Shown: one piece after another, positions 33,980-43,479 of the stretch
How the letters are laid out: each line of letters starts with the position of its first letter
Position numbering within the stretch: the stretch's first letter is position 1
Source: Torymus aiolomorphi
Taxonomy: Eukaryota > Arthropoda > Insecta > Hymenoptera > Torymidae
Reading direction: 5' to 3'
NCBI GenBank assembly: GCA_036365515.1
Contig: CM070875.1
Location: 90,057,128-90,121,127 of the forward strand
Length of the DNA stretch: 64,000 bases
The notes under the pieces: generated by a model
What the model was told of the DNA's origin: nothing
Seen by the model: only the letters and a program-made list of their open reading frames with translations
Databases searched by the model: none
Translations under genes and position numbers: made by a program

Positions 33980-34002
33980 CATTTGGGCTTTAATGGGTTA
34001 AA

Positions 34003-34093
34003 CGAAAATTCGTGTATATCATTAAATAACGTCAAACGGCAGTAAATATACATAACCGAAAAAGGACTCGCTCAGTTCTCTAGCAGAAGTCAA
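34003..34093. other. Short unassigned spacer
   Basis: Nothing recognised. Confidence 0.4.
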
Positions 34094-34275
34094 AAATGTA
34101 TTTTTTCGTACATTTCCGTACATTTCTGTACATTTCTGTACATTTCTGTAAAACAATTGTATTTTTTTGTCATTTTTCTATTTTTTCTGTAAATGTACGG
34201 AAAAATACAAAAATGTACAATAGTGTACAGAAATGTACAGAAATATACAGAAACATACAATACGGGAAAAACTAT
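34094..34275. repeat. Palindromic TACATTTCTG minisatellite
   Basis: TACATTTCTG-like decamers at 34108-34150 are followed after an AT-rich centre by the reverse form (TACAGAAATG) at 34205-34260. The region is therefore an imperfect palindrome. The same decamer occurs at 34875-34925 and, inverted, at 54154-54200, and a related GTACGTTCG form lies at 55800-56230. Confidence 0.75.
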
Positions 34276-34644
34276 ATGAAACATTAATTTATGAACCTAA
34301 ATGAACTTAAGTTAATTGATATATTTCATAGAAAAACAAATAATTTAAAAAATAATAACAAAAACATACATAAATAGCATTTACTAATAGATGACGTAAT
34401 CATTTGTGCATGCCCGTATAACTATCATTTTGAGATGCTTTAGCGATATTAACTTAATAACATAACTTGTAATAATACATAGTTAATAATTTGAATACCT
34501 TACTTTCTACTTAATCATTAAACATAAATCACATTTATGAATTTTAGAATCATTTTTCTTTTTAAATTCAGAATGAATTTAGTAATGTGTTTTTTAGTAT
34601 ACTTAGGGTATCCTATGAGCGCGATTCGGATTACCATACATAAC
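34276..34644. other. AT-rich interval, nothing recognised
   Basis: No ORF or repeat boundary could be supported. Confidence 0.4.
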
Positions 34645-34722
34645 TATTGTTCAGTGGCGCAGTTGGCAAAGAGTTTGCTTAGTAATCTAAAGGTTGCGGG
34701 TTCTACTTCCATTGGCAGCCAG
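34645..34722 (+). repeat. tRNA-like sequence, probable SINE head or tRNA pseudogene
   Basis: Contains an A-box-like TGGCGCAGTTGG (34655) and, about 40 bp later, a B-box-like GGGTTCTACTTCC (34699), in tRNA spacing. Between them TTAGTAA is placed like an anticodon loop with AGT (threonine). The anticodon stem and acceptor ends do not pair well, so it is not a functional tRNA. An AT-rich tail follows, as in tRNA-derived SINEs. Confidence 0.45.
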
Positions 34723-34942
34723 ATTTTTTTTAGTTTTTGTTTTTTCTTTTTAGAATTTTATTGCTTTGCTGAACTTATCGAATCCAACTTCCAAATATAA
34801 ATCTATTATTTTAACAATAATTACAAATTTTAAGGATTTTTTAATTAATTATTTATTTTGTTTTTTAGAATTATACATTTCTGTACATTTTTGTATATTT
34901 CTGTACATTTCTGTAATTTTGTACGAAAATCAAACAAAATAC
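34723..34942. other. AT-rich flank with TACATTTCTG repeats
   Basis: Ends in four degenerate TACATTTCTG units (34875-34920) next to the BEL insertion point. The inverted units continue at 54154 on the other side of the BEL element, so the target was one palindromic minisatellite. Confidence 0.6.
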
Positions 34943-34947
34943 ACAGT

Positions 34948-35088
34948 TGTTTTGTGTTGTGTTGAGGATCGTGGACTGGAGAGGTCCAAAAAATGAAACT
35001 CTTTCGTGTAGAGGTAATGATGTGGTTTTATTGAAGCAGTCCGTCGTGCAGTATTTCTGCTGTCTCTCTGGCCGTCGCGCGTGAACTA
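34948..35088 (-). repeat. BEL 3' LTR, first part
   Basis: Matches 53838-53979 of the other LTR up to GTGAACTA, where the pogo-like insert begins. The other LTR reads GTGAACTACAGGCGCC without interruption. Confidence 0.9.
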
Positions 35089-37092
35089 AGGTAAAAGTAC
35101 CCTTTATGGAACAGCTTTTGCTAGTTTAGAGTTTGGATTGAGATTGAAACTATTGTAAAGGAGTAATATTTACAATTTTTGGATATCAATCGATGTGGTA
35201 AAGATCAAAGATTAAAATGAGACCTTAGAAAAGCAAATTGAATACGAATTGTAATTATTACAATCAAAAAACTAAACCGACACCAAGTACGTATTATGGA
35301 ACGAGATTTTTACAGATTGTCCCCCTGTTCCATAATCGATGTCCCCATTTTGGAACAGGATAGAAATCAGTTTTAATTTAATAACTCATGTACTATTTTA
35401 CTTACAATAAGTCGCTTATGATATACAAATGGTGATTTTAAATTTTTTATAATTTTTTTTATTAAAAAACATGAATACAAAATACAATTTTAAACGTATC
35501 AAATTAACACAATAATTGCATACAACTTAGAATACTTAATATTTATTTTTAAATATCTGAAATTACAATTAATTTATTTTTTGGTTTGGATTTATTATTT
35601 GCTACACTATTTTTATTTCGAGCATAGTCTCTTCTTCCATCGTATTACTTTTTAAGTTATTTTCAAGATTACTCGAATGAAGATTTATTTTTTCAGAAGT
35701 TATTACACTTTCTTGACAAATCTCATTATTGACTGTTCGACTGTCGTCATTTCACTGATAGATTCTTGTGTTTGATAATTTTATACTATATTGCAGATGG
35801 AGAAAAAACTCCTAAAAAATTCAACATGATTAAAATAAGAAAAATGTTAATATAGTTACATGAATAATTTTCAATTAAATTGTACGAACCCCATTGACTT
35901 AGTTTCTCAATCAAATTTTCTGTTGTAAAATCTTCACAGTTATCGAGTAACCATTCTTCATTTAGTATGCAATTATCCTTATTTAAACTGTTGCTCAGTT
36001 CTATACTACTTTTCTATATGAGGTGATAAAACCTTAGACGAGCCAGGTCTTGAAGGAGATTCCTGTGGATCTTTACAGCTCTGTGGAGAGATGTGGCTGG
36101 ACATTCAATTTAGCTGCAATTTGCAGTGCAGCATTAACTGCATTGAAAGCTTTTTTGCAATTGTAATGCAGAATACAGTCTCCTTTTGATTTTTAGTTTC
36201 CTTTTATCTGGTTGAACTTTCTTGCGAATAACTTTGTTGTGCTAAGCATTCTTTTTTAACATCTCTTTAATATCTTCCGTAGTCTCATTTTATTTGTCTT
36301 ATGTTGTGCCTTTATTTTTTTTCTTCGCTGTCATTTTTCTTGAGTTTCATAAAATCTGTAAAAAATAAAAAACAAATTTCTAAAGGAATGTAACTTATAA
36401 ACTGATTTTTTATCAAATTTATAGGTTAGGTTTGTTATTTGTGTTTTACAATCAGAATTTCACAAACAAATATATACTTACTTATTAGTAAAATGATGCA
36501 GGACACTCAAATGATTGTTCATGCACGTCTCAAGATAATGTTAAATAATAAATAACTTTAAAACTGTTGAGTGAAAACGCGCTCCATAAAGGGGACATGC
36601 TTAAAGACAGAGGTCCCCGAACTTGGAACGCCACTTTTGGCTATTCCATAAACTCGGACTACGCTCGTTTGTATGCGGCAATTATGAAACACTAAAATAT
36701 TTATTAAAAATCTTTACTGTTGCAGAAAAACTACTGTAAAACTTTAATCTATGAGTAAAAAACTGCATATTATAAAAAGATTGATATTTGAAAAGTGTTG
36801 GAGTGCATAGTAACAGTTAATAAAATAAAACGTGTGAAACCAGCACCATTGACTTCAAAAGCCACAGATTTGAGTCGATCTCGGAATACACGCAGTCATA
36901 TATTTTTTTAAAATTATAATTATCATGTAGAAATGTGAATATCTTTGCATATTACATAATAAACCTTCACTATTCAGATAAAATTTTGATATTGTTTATC
37001 TGTATCATTAATAAACTTTATTTTACTATATTTTTCAAACTGTTCCATGAAGGGGCCACCATTTGAGCGATGTTTCATGGGTACTTTTACCT
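35089..37092. mobile_element. pogo-like element, complete copy C1 (2.0 kb)
   Basis: Begins AGGTAAAAGTACCC and ends GGGTACTTTTACCT, inverse of each other, next to TA (37093-37094). No long ORF. A decayed coding trace on the minus strand (about 36050-36190) can be read as a HTH-type block ending in LNVQPHLST. It includes at 36820-36840 the empty site CAGTTAATAAAAT used later by the Kolobok-like element in the second copy. Confidence 0.65.
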
Positions 37093-37434
37093 TACTCGAG
37101 TGAAGATTTATTTTTTTAGAAGTTATTACACTTTGTTGACAAATCTCATTATTGACTGTTCGACGATAGATTCTTGTGTTTGATCATTGTATACTCTATT
37201 GCAGATGGAGAAAAAACTACTAAAAAGATTGAACATGATTAAAATAAGAAAAATTTTAATATAGTTACATGAATAATTTTCAATTAGATTGTACGAACCC
37301 CATTGACTTAGTTTCTCAATCAAATTTTCTGTTGTAAAATCTTCACAGTTATCGAGTAACCATTCTTCACTTAGTATGCAATTATCCTTATTTAAACTGT
37401 TGCTTAGTTCTATACTACTTTTCTATATGAGGTG

Positions 37435-37600
37435 ATAAAACTTTAGACGAGCCAGGTCTTGAAGGAGATTCTTGTGAATCTTTACAGCTTTGTGGAGAGA
37501 TGTGGCTGGGACATTCAATTTAGCTGCAATTTCCAGTGCAGCATTAACTGCATTGAAAGCTTTTTTGCAATTGTAATACAGAATACAGTCTTCTTTTAAT
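37435..37600 (-). pseudogene. HTH (psq-like) transposase remnant in C2
   Basis: The minus strand can be read as AFNAVNAALEIAAKLNVPAT followed by SLHKAVK. This pattern resembles the psq-type helix-turn-helix that starts pogo-family transposases. The reading ends at a stop shortly after, and the homologous part of C1 (36050-36190) is further decayed. No catalytic domain is present. The call rests on pattern only. Confidence 0.35.
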
Positions 37601-38242
37601 TTTTAGTTTCCTTTTGTCTGGTTGAACTTTCTTGCGAATAACTTTGTTGTGCTAAGCATTCTTTTTTTACATCTCTTTAATATCTTCCATAATCTCATTT
37701 TATTTGTCTTATGTTGTGCCTTTATTTTTTCCTTCGCTGTCATTTTTCTTGAGTTTCATAAAATCTGTAAAAAAATAAAAAACAAATTTCTAAAGGAATG
37801 TAACTTACAAACTGATTTTTTATCAAATTTATAGGTTAGGTTTGTTATTCGCGCCACCTTTGGCTATTCCATAAACTCGGACTACGCTCGTTTGTATGCG
37901 GCAATTATGAAACACTAAAATATTTATTGAAAATCGTTACTGTTGCAGAAAAACTACTGTAAAACTTTAATCTATGAGTAAAAAACTGCATACTATAAAA
38001 AGATTGATATCTGAGAAGTGTTGGAGTGCATAGTTACAGTTAAGGGGACAAGCCATGGTTAAAACTGAAAAAAATAAGAATAAATAATTTGATTAATAAT
38101 AAAGTCCAGGTGTAATCTTTGAACTTAATATTTTTCCCACTAATAAGTAGTGTTATTACCTACAATTTCGGCCTGTAGTTAGCTGATAATATACATCTGG
38201 CTCTTGCGTACATTTTATTAATGATTTAACTCTGATTTATTG

Positions 38243-38554
38243 ATTGCCGTAGGTTTACTTTTCAACAACTAAATAAAATGACTTGAAATTCATGGCTTGA
38301 TCTTTGTTTTTACATCAGTTACCAGTTTTCTGTGCTACTTTTCCTAAAAAAATTTTTTTAATATTTATTATTTATAAAAAATCTCAATTTTTTGTATATT
38401 TTATCTAAAGTTCTATAATTTTATTTTTTTTATTTTTTTCTGAAGCTTTTTTCAAAAAAGTAGCGCACATTCCTTGTGGCTAATGTAAAAAGGAATGCTC
38501 ACCTAAAATTTCAAGTCATTTCGTTCACTTGGTGAAAAATAAACTTACGGCAAT
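38243..38554. mobile_element. Foldback MITE inside the Kolobok-like element
   Basis: ATTGCCGTAGGTTTACTTTT at the left and its inverse (AAAAATAAACTTACGGCAAT) at the right, with AAATGACTTGAAATT/AATTTCAAGTCATTT further in. About 200 AT-rich bp between. Target duplication not clear. Confidence 0.6.
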
Positions 38555-38868
38555 GACCCTGTAAACACAAAAAACAAGTTTTTCAGAAATCATGTTTGAA
38601 ACTTGAGTTTCTTATAACTTATGGTAAGCTTTTCAAAACTACTTACAAAAATCTTTTTCACAATTCTGTATAATATACTTTGATTAAACATGAAAAATGG
38701 AATATCCATATGACAGTTATTTTGGCACGGACACTCTAATCATCTCATGTCTAGTCTCATTAAATATCTGTAAAAAAAGGTTTAATTAGCTTAATGACAT
38801 CTTTATATTATTTAGAATAATACATTATTGTAGCTCATATCTTTTTTTTCGTATTAGACTAAAATATT

Positions 38869-38874
38869 TTTATT
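38869..38874 (-). terminator. Candidate polyadenylation signal for the transposase
   Basis: AATAAA on the minus strand about 140 bp after the transposase stop codon. Such hexamers are frequent in AT-rich DNA. Confidence 0.3.
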
Positions 38875-39015
38875 CCTTGATGCTGCAGTCTATAACCTAC
38901 AAAAATCATCTATTCCGGGTGACAGATCCAATCACAAATTAACTAAAAAGAAAAACAATAAATATTAACTATTTTTATACGTATAAGTAACAAAAATATC
39001 TTTTAATTACTTACT

Positions 39016-40755
39016 CTAGTAAGAACCTGGTTCATATGACTCTTCTGGTAACTGAAGTCGTACTCTCCTTCTTTTTCTTCTACTTTCTAAGGTATTTTCC
39101 TCAGCATTCCTTTCAGCATAGAATAATCTTTTATCATTGCTCTTCTTCACCCACTCAATTGCAGCTACTCCAGATTTGATGTCGAAGGCATCCATTATTT
39201 CCAAGAAACCAATTCTTCCATCATTGAAACAAGTGATAGCAATGTATACACCTGTATTGAGTACATGCACACCACTAAAAGATGTCTTGGTAACGAGCTT
39301 CCAAACTATCTGATTGAAGCTTTCATTGCTGTTCTGTGTAAAACCACCAAGACACCTTTCAAGCAGTTCCTGTCGAGAGAGATCTTCATAAATTGGTTTT
39401 AACTGCTCCATCACTACTGTTGGAATACTGCCTGTATGATGGAAGCCTTTCAGTTTTTTCTGGGCTTTCGCTTTTTGCCACTTGCACCAACTATTTTCTC
39501 CTTTCGGACACAAATGATGTTGAGGTGATATATCTGTGGAGATTTTGTGGTAATAAGTGGCCCATATCGCATTGCTCATATCTTTCACTGAGTTCGCATT
39601 GCCCCTGATGGCATTACCATAGGTGGTGAGCTGATCAATAACTTTACCAGTCAAGCGTCCCTGTCCTCCAATGGATTTTCCATCAGCTAACTTCTTCTTG
39701 CCAGAATTCTTCTTTAGATTTCTCAGCCGTGTACCCATTCGCTTTTGAACATGTCCAACACACTCCTTTTTTTCTACTATCAGTTCATCTCCATATGGTT
39801 TAACTTTACACAAATCACAGAAAACTTTTGAATCACCATCTCCAATGTAGCGATGATACTTTACACCATATTTTTCCATGGAATTTTTGAAAATTTCAAT
39901 AATTCCATCCACTTCCATCTTTCCGGCACTTCCTTCATGGTTTGCTGAGCAATTGGCTTGATGGTCCGTGTACCAGTCTTCATATTCTTCTGTGTCCTCT
40001 TTATTTTCCCATTTCATGCAAGCTTTGCAGAAACTATTCTTGATAGAGATGTCAAGAATTTGTTGGGAACGCAAACCAATCAAGCTTGTGATTCCTTGTA
40101 AAGAAGAGAATCCTCTCTTTCTCCAGGACCCGTCACCAGACATATCAAGCCCTACACTTCCAGCTGGTGTCAATTGTTTTTCTTTTTCCACTGCTTTTTG
40201 CATGGAGATAACTGCCACTTTTTCACATGCCTTACTTAACTCCTCACTGATATGGTCATAAAAACTGTGTGCCACTGGCGATGGTAGGTCCATGATACCA
40301 CAGAAAGTCTCCAATCCTGCATGTCCTTGTCCAAGTGCATGCATAGCAAGTACACTACGTCTATTTACTTCATAAGCATTCCCACTACTTCCAACTTGTT
40401 TACTTGTATTGATGAGATTCATGCCATTGCAGTTTTTGCATACAATATTAATTTTTGCACCCAATCCTCTAATGTCTCCTTCCGTCATTCGGATTTTTCC
40501 ATGACACTTAGCACAAACAATTAACTTTTCAAGTTCATGAAACAAAATATCAATATCTATTATTCTGATTCTTGTTGTTGCTGGACTTCTAGATATATCT
40601 GATTCTGAAATTTTGCTTGCAGATGTGCTTCTTTTTCTCTTTAGTGATGGGGCATTTTCTACTTTTCTTCTAAATCCTTTATGTTTCTTTTTTCTTCCAA
40701 ATGTTCTCTTCTTTGTAGATGGTCCTGGTGTTCGACCTCTCTTGTCTGTATTCAT
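39016..40755 (-). CDS. Transposase (GDGSW / Mutator-like domain), 579 aa, intact
   Basis: An uninterrupted 579-codon frame. Residues 1-60 are very basic with possible nuclear targeting signals. A zinc-ribbon-like region follows with Cys81, Cys84, Cys106 and Cys109. Then come conserved blocks of a family common in arthropod and cnidarian genomes that databases label as Mutator-like transposase domain: GLDMSGDGSWRKRG (202-215), YIGDGDSKVF (303-312), ECVGHVQKRMGTRLR (331-345), LCPKGENSWCKW (415-426) and TQNSNESFN (473-481). Asp204 or Asp208, Asp306 or Asp308 and Glu478 are my guesses for catalytic acids. It would cut and join the 18-bp TIRs of its own element at TTAA. The start is the first ATG, followed directly by the basic region. 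Codons look protein-like and no stop is present, so activity is plausible. Confidence 0.88.
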   Translation of the reverse strand: MNTDKRGRTPGPSTKKRTFGRKKKHKGFRRKVENAPSLKRKRSTSASKISESDISRSPATTRIRIIDIDILFHELEKLIVCAKCHGKIRMTEGDIRGLGAKINIVCKNCNGMNLINTSKQVGSSGNAYEVNRRSVLAMHALGQGHAGLETFCGIMDLPSPVAHSFYDHISEELSKACEKVAVISMQKAVEKEKQLTPAGSVGLDMSGDGSWRKRGFSSLQGITSLIGLRSQQILDISIKNSFCKACMKWENKEDTEEYEDWYTDHQANCSANHEGSAGKMEVDGIIEIFKNSMEKYGVKYHRYIGDGDSKVFCDLCKVKPYGDELIVEKKECVGHVQKRMGTRLRNLKKNSGKKKLADGKSIGGQGRLTGKVIDQLTTYGNAIRGNANSVKDMSNAIWATYYHKISTDISPQHHLCPKGENSWCKWQKAKAQKKLKGFHHTGSIPTVVMEQLKPIYEDLSRQELLERCLGGFTQNSNESFNQIVWKLVTKTSFSGVHVLNTGVYIAITCFNDGRIGFLEIMDAFDIKSGVAAIEWVKKSNDKRLFYAERNAEENTLESRRKRRRVRLQLPEESYEPGSY

Positions 40756-41106
40756 GATTTTTCACAAATCACTACTTTACGTATCAAAATTAAATTGATA
40801 CACAAAAGTCACTCCGAAAAAAACACTTAAAAATATAGCAAGTTTTAATTGCACAATGTAGCTAACCTACAGGCCAAATTTTAAAAAATTTTCCACACAC
40901 TGCTCTAGAGCGTATAATAGCTTATAATCAGGAAAAAATGTTTGTTTACTAAATAAATTGCATTGAAAAATGCAGATTCAATTACATTCAAAATAATTCA
41001 GTTTAAATTCCAGCGACCGTGGCGCTGAAACAACATAAACATGCAGCTGGGATTTTGAACCACCTATGAGTATTTTACGTATAATACCTTTCTATAGGGA
41101 GAGTAA

Positions 41107-41284
41107 GGGCTCTTGCACGAATGGAGGAATAGCGAGGAATAACGCCTGGCAGCCAATCACAAGCAAGTTTTAAAAAGACGTGTTCCTTCTTATTCCTTCA
41201 AAAAGAAACAAGTCTTTTTAAAGCTCACTTGTGATTGTTTGTCAGCCGTTATTACTCGCTATTCCTTTATTTGTGCAAGAGCCC
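41107..41284. mobile_element. 178-bp MITE, TAA target (PIF/Harbinger-like)
   Basis: GGGCTCTTGCAC...GTGCAAGAGCCC ends, with the whole 178 bp folding into an imperfect hairpin (GGAATAGCGAG / CTCGCTATTCC and CAATCACAAG / CTTGTGATTG inside). TAA flanks both ends (41104-41106 and 41285-41287). A 3-bp TAA duplication and GGG start suit PIF/Harbinger MITEs. Confidence 0.75.
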
Positions 41285-41886
41285 TAAGAGTAAAATACAC
41301 GAGATTTATACCTCAAGTTAAGTTTTTCTACAATGTTAATGTACATTACGTTATACATTTAGTATTGTATCGTGTATGCTGTGAGTATAAAATAATATAA
41401 GATTAACAATAGTATTAATATCTAAAAGTGATATTTTGAGTAAAATCACTAAATATGCAAAAAAGTAACTTCACGGTTTTAGCTGTATTTTCTAAACGAA
41501 ATCGAATTTCGAAATGCGGTTGGAAGCATCGTATTCAGCGGAAAATTTGCTATCAAAATATTAAATAAAAAAAATCGATTTTTCGACCCCCTAACCATGG
41601 CTTGTCCCCTTAATAAAATAAAACGTGTGAAACCAGCACTATTGACTTCAAAAGTCACAGATTTGAGTCGATCTCAGATTACACGCAGTCATATATTTTT
41701 TTAAAATTATAATTATCATGTAGAAATGTGAATATCTTTGCATATTACATAATAAACCTTCACTATTCAGATAAAATTTTGATATTGTTTATCTGTATCA
41801 TTAATAGACTTTATTTTACTATATTTCAAACTGTTCCATGAAGGGGTCACGATTTGAGCGATGTTTGATAATGGGTACTTTTACTT

Positions 41887-42059
41887 TACAGGCGCCGGCC
41901 GTTATTGCGAAGAGTCGGCCGCGTGCCGTTGTAGAAGGAGGGGCGGTAGAGCGACGCGAGGAGAGCGCCGAGTGGCGCGGCTCTCTTGCACATGTAGAAT
42001 ATAGCTGGAGTAGGGGGAACGCTCTCGGTGTCTGGTGTATATACGCAAAATCCCGAACA
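41887..42059 (-). repeat. BEL 3' LTR, second part
   Basis: Resumes with ACAGGCGCCGGCC after the pogo-like insert and runs to CCCGAACA at 42059, matching 53978-54147 of the other LTR. Confidence 0.9.
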
Positions 42060-42075
42060 TTCCGCCCACCTTCGC
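42060..42075 (-). promoter_or_regulatory. BEL polypurine tract
   Basis: On the minus strand GAAGGTGGGCGGAA directly precedes the LTR start TGTTCGGG, the expected site of the plus-strand primer. Confidence 0.6.
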
Positions 42076-43240
42076 CAGACTGGTGAACGGACCTCATTCC
42101 GATGGATGTAGTCGAATGACCTTGGCAATGGGGCGACGTAGCGTAGTGGTGGCCGTGCGAAGGTCGACCACGCGGGTGATGCCATCACTCCCTGGATGGA
42201 TGGCGATGACACGGGCGAGGGGCTGGCGGAGTGAGCTCACTCTTTATGAGCACGAGGTCATCTACTGATACAGGGCGTTGATGTTGCCTCCACTTCTGGC
42301 GTGATTGCAGGGATGTCAAGTATTCTGATGACCACCTATACCAGAAATGTTGAGTGACTAATGAGTAGCCAGCCCTTTCCTGATGGGATGATGATTCCGT
42401 TGACATCTTCTTCAGGTACGAAAAATGATGAACGTTGTATGAGAAAATGTGATGGCGATAAAAACGCGAGGTCAGACGGATCATCACTGAGAGCAGTTAA
42501 AGGCCTCGAGTTAAGGCACGCTTCTATTTGACAGAGTAAAGTAGCAAGTTCTGAAAAGGTGAAGATTTGGTCCCCAATGACGCGACGCAAGTGATGTTTG
42601 GCCGATTTAACTGTGGCCTCCCATAAGCCACCAAAATGAGATGCACTTGGAGGATTGAAAATCCACAAAGTTCCTTCTTGCGCGAGGGACTTAACAACTT
42701 GAGACGAGAATGAAGAAGAAGCGTCAACCATCTGTCTTAACTGTGCGTCTGCACCTACGAAATTAGTTCCCCCATCTGAATATAGTTTCTTGCAATGACC
42801 TCTACGAGCGGTAAATCGATGGAAAGCCGCGATGAAGGCTTCACTTGAGTAGTCCTCAACTAACTCTATGTGGACGGTTCTGGTAGGCATACAAATAAAT
42901 ATCGCGATATATCCTTTCATAGTACCTTTCCCCCTAGTTTTAGTAAGACGAACGTTGATAGGGCCGGCGTAATCAACACCAGCGCGCTCAAAGGGAGATG
43001 AGGGGCGCACGCGAGCCTTGGGTAACTCACCCATTAATTGAGTAGGCACTCGAGCAGCGTGTCGTGAGCATGTAATGCATGTCCTGATGACTTTCTTGAC
43101 TTCAGCTCGTCCTTTCACTATCCAATACTGACGCCTGAATGTAGCAAGTATTAACTGAACACCGCCGTGAAGAGTACACTAATGAGCATCACTAATTATT
43201 AGAGTAGTAAAATGACACTTAGCAAGTAAAATAAGAGGAT
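42076..43240 (-). pseudogene. BEL/Pao integrase and C-terminal domain (frame-disrupted)
   Basis: The 260-codon frame at 42336-43118 holds a Cys pair of the zinc-binding region (CITC at 14-17). The integrase triad follows: Asp49 (GVDYAGPI), Asp115 (YSDGGTNFVG) and Glu167 (GGLWEATV). In BEL elements the HFGGLWEA motif is typical. Upstream, 43120-43240 still reads LHGGVQLILATFRRQYWIV after a stop. Downstream, the frame at 42185-42487 continues with QHFWYRWSSEYLTSLQ-R and VDDLVLIKSELTPPA, the BEL C-terminal domain, then LRRPIAKVI near 42120. Several frameshifts and stops are needed, so it is inactive. The region ends at about 43240, where the inverted-repeat element begins. Confidence 0.88.
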
Positions 43241-43479
43241 GCTCACAAGGAAACCACCCCAACCCGAACTCACCGATTTTGATCATTTTTGGATATATTG
43301 TAGTACTTAAAAAATATTCGACACGTATTTTTTTTTATCGGCCCATAAGGACTTTAAGGGGTGAAATCCACCCCCAAAGTCAACCCTCACAATTCGTTTT
43401 TCTTCGTATTTCTCAGCGTGTAATCAATTTTTTTTTTTAAAATCAATTGGAAAATATTCGTCATAAAAAACATTAAGTA

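Larger units (their letters stand above)
32036..33997. mobile_element. piggyBac-like foldback element (TTAA-flanked palindrome)
   Basis: TTAA at 32032-32035 and 33998-34001 flanks ends of the form CCCATTAAAGCCCAAATG...CATTTGGGCTTTAATGGG. The left arm (32036 to about 32690) is repeated as reverse complement in the right arm (about 32868-33997), around a (TA)n-rich centre. TTAA plus CCC...GGG ends is the hallmark of piggyBac elements. There is no transposase, so this is a non-autonomous foldback form. The right arm carries a further insertion (33512-33979). Confidence 0.8.
38044..41609 (-). mobile_element. Kolobok/Mutator-like DNA transposon, intact, TTAA target
   Basis: Perfect 18-bp terminal inverted repeats GGGGACAAGCCATGGTTA lie at 38044 and, inverted, at 41592-41609. 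TTAA occurs directly outside (38040-38043 and 41610-41613). Copy C1 shows the unoccupied site at about 36833 (CAGTTAATAAAAT), so the boundaries are certain. The 3566-bp element encodes a single uninterrupted transposase on the minus strand. It carries two smaller foldback MITEs (38243-38554 and 41107-41284). TTAA duplication without CCC ends argues for a Kolobok-like rather than a piggyBac element. Confidence 0.85.
35089..41886. mobile_element. pogo-like composite DNA element, TA target
   Basis: Ends are AGGTAAAAGTACCC (35089) and its inverse GGGTACTTTTACTT (41873-41886), flanked by TA (35087-35088, 41887-41888). The other BEL LTR shows the single TA of the empty site. It consists of one full copy (35089-37092) followed directly by a left-truncated second copy (from 37093) that contains a 3.6 kb Kolobok-like element. 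TA duplication and a psq-like helix-turn-helix remnant fit the pogo/Tigger branch of Tc1/mariner. Confidence 0.7.
37093..41886. mobile_element. pogo-like element, left-truncated second copy C2
   Basis: Sequence from 37093 repeats C1 from about 35670 onward (TACTCGA-TGAAGATTTATTTTT), with small deletions, to 38043. It resumes after the nested element at 41610 and runs to the right TIR at 41886. Its left third and left TIR are missing; the truncation point coincides with a TA. Confidence 0.65.

Noticed and set aside
34096..34287. Open frames on both strands of the palindromic minisatellite
   Set aside because: The frames (YISVHFCT-type repeats) are translations of the TACATTTCTG decamer.
34645..34722. 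Functional tRNA-Thr gene
   Set aside because: A- and B-box-like motifs are present, but the anticodon stem has mismatches and the acceptor stem does not pair.
42060..42335. Separate gene downstream of integrase
   Set aside because: The readings continue the BEL C-terminal domain in shifted frames up to the LTR.
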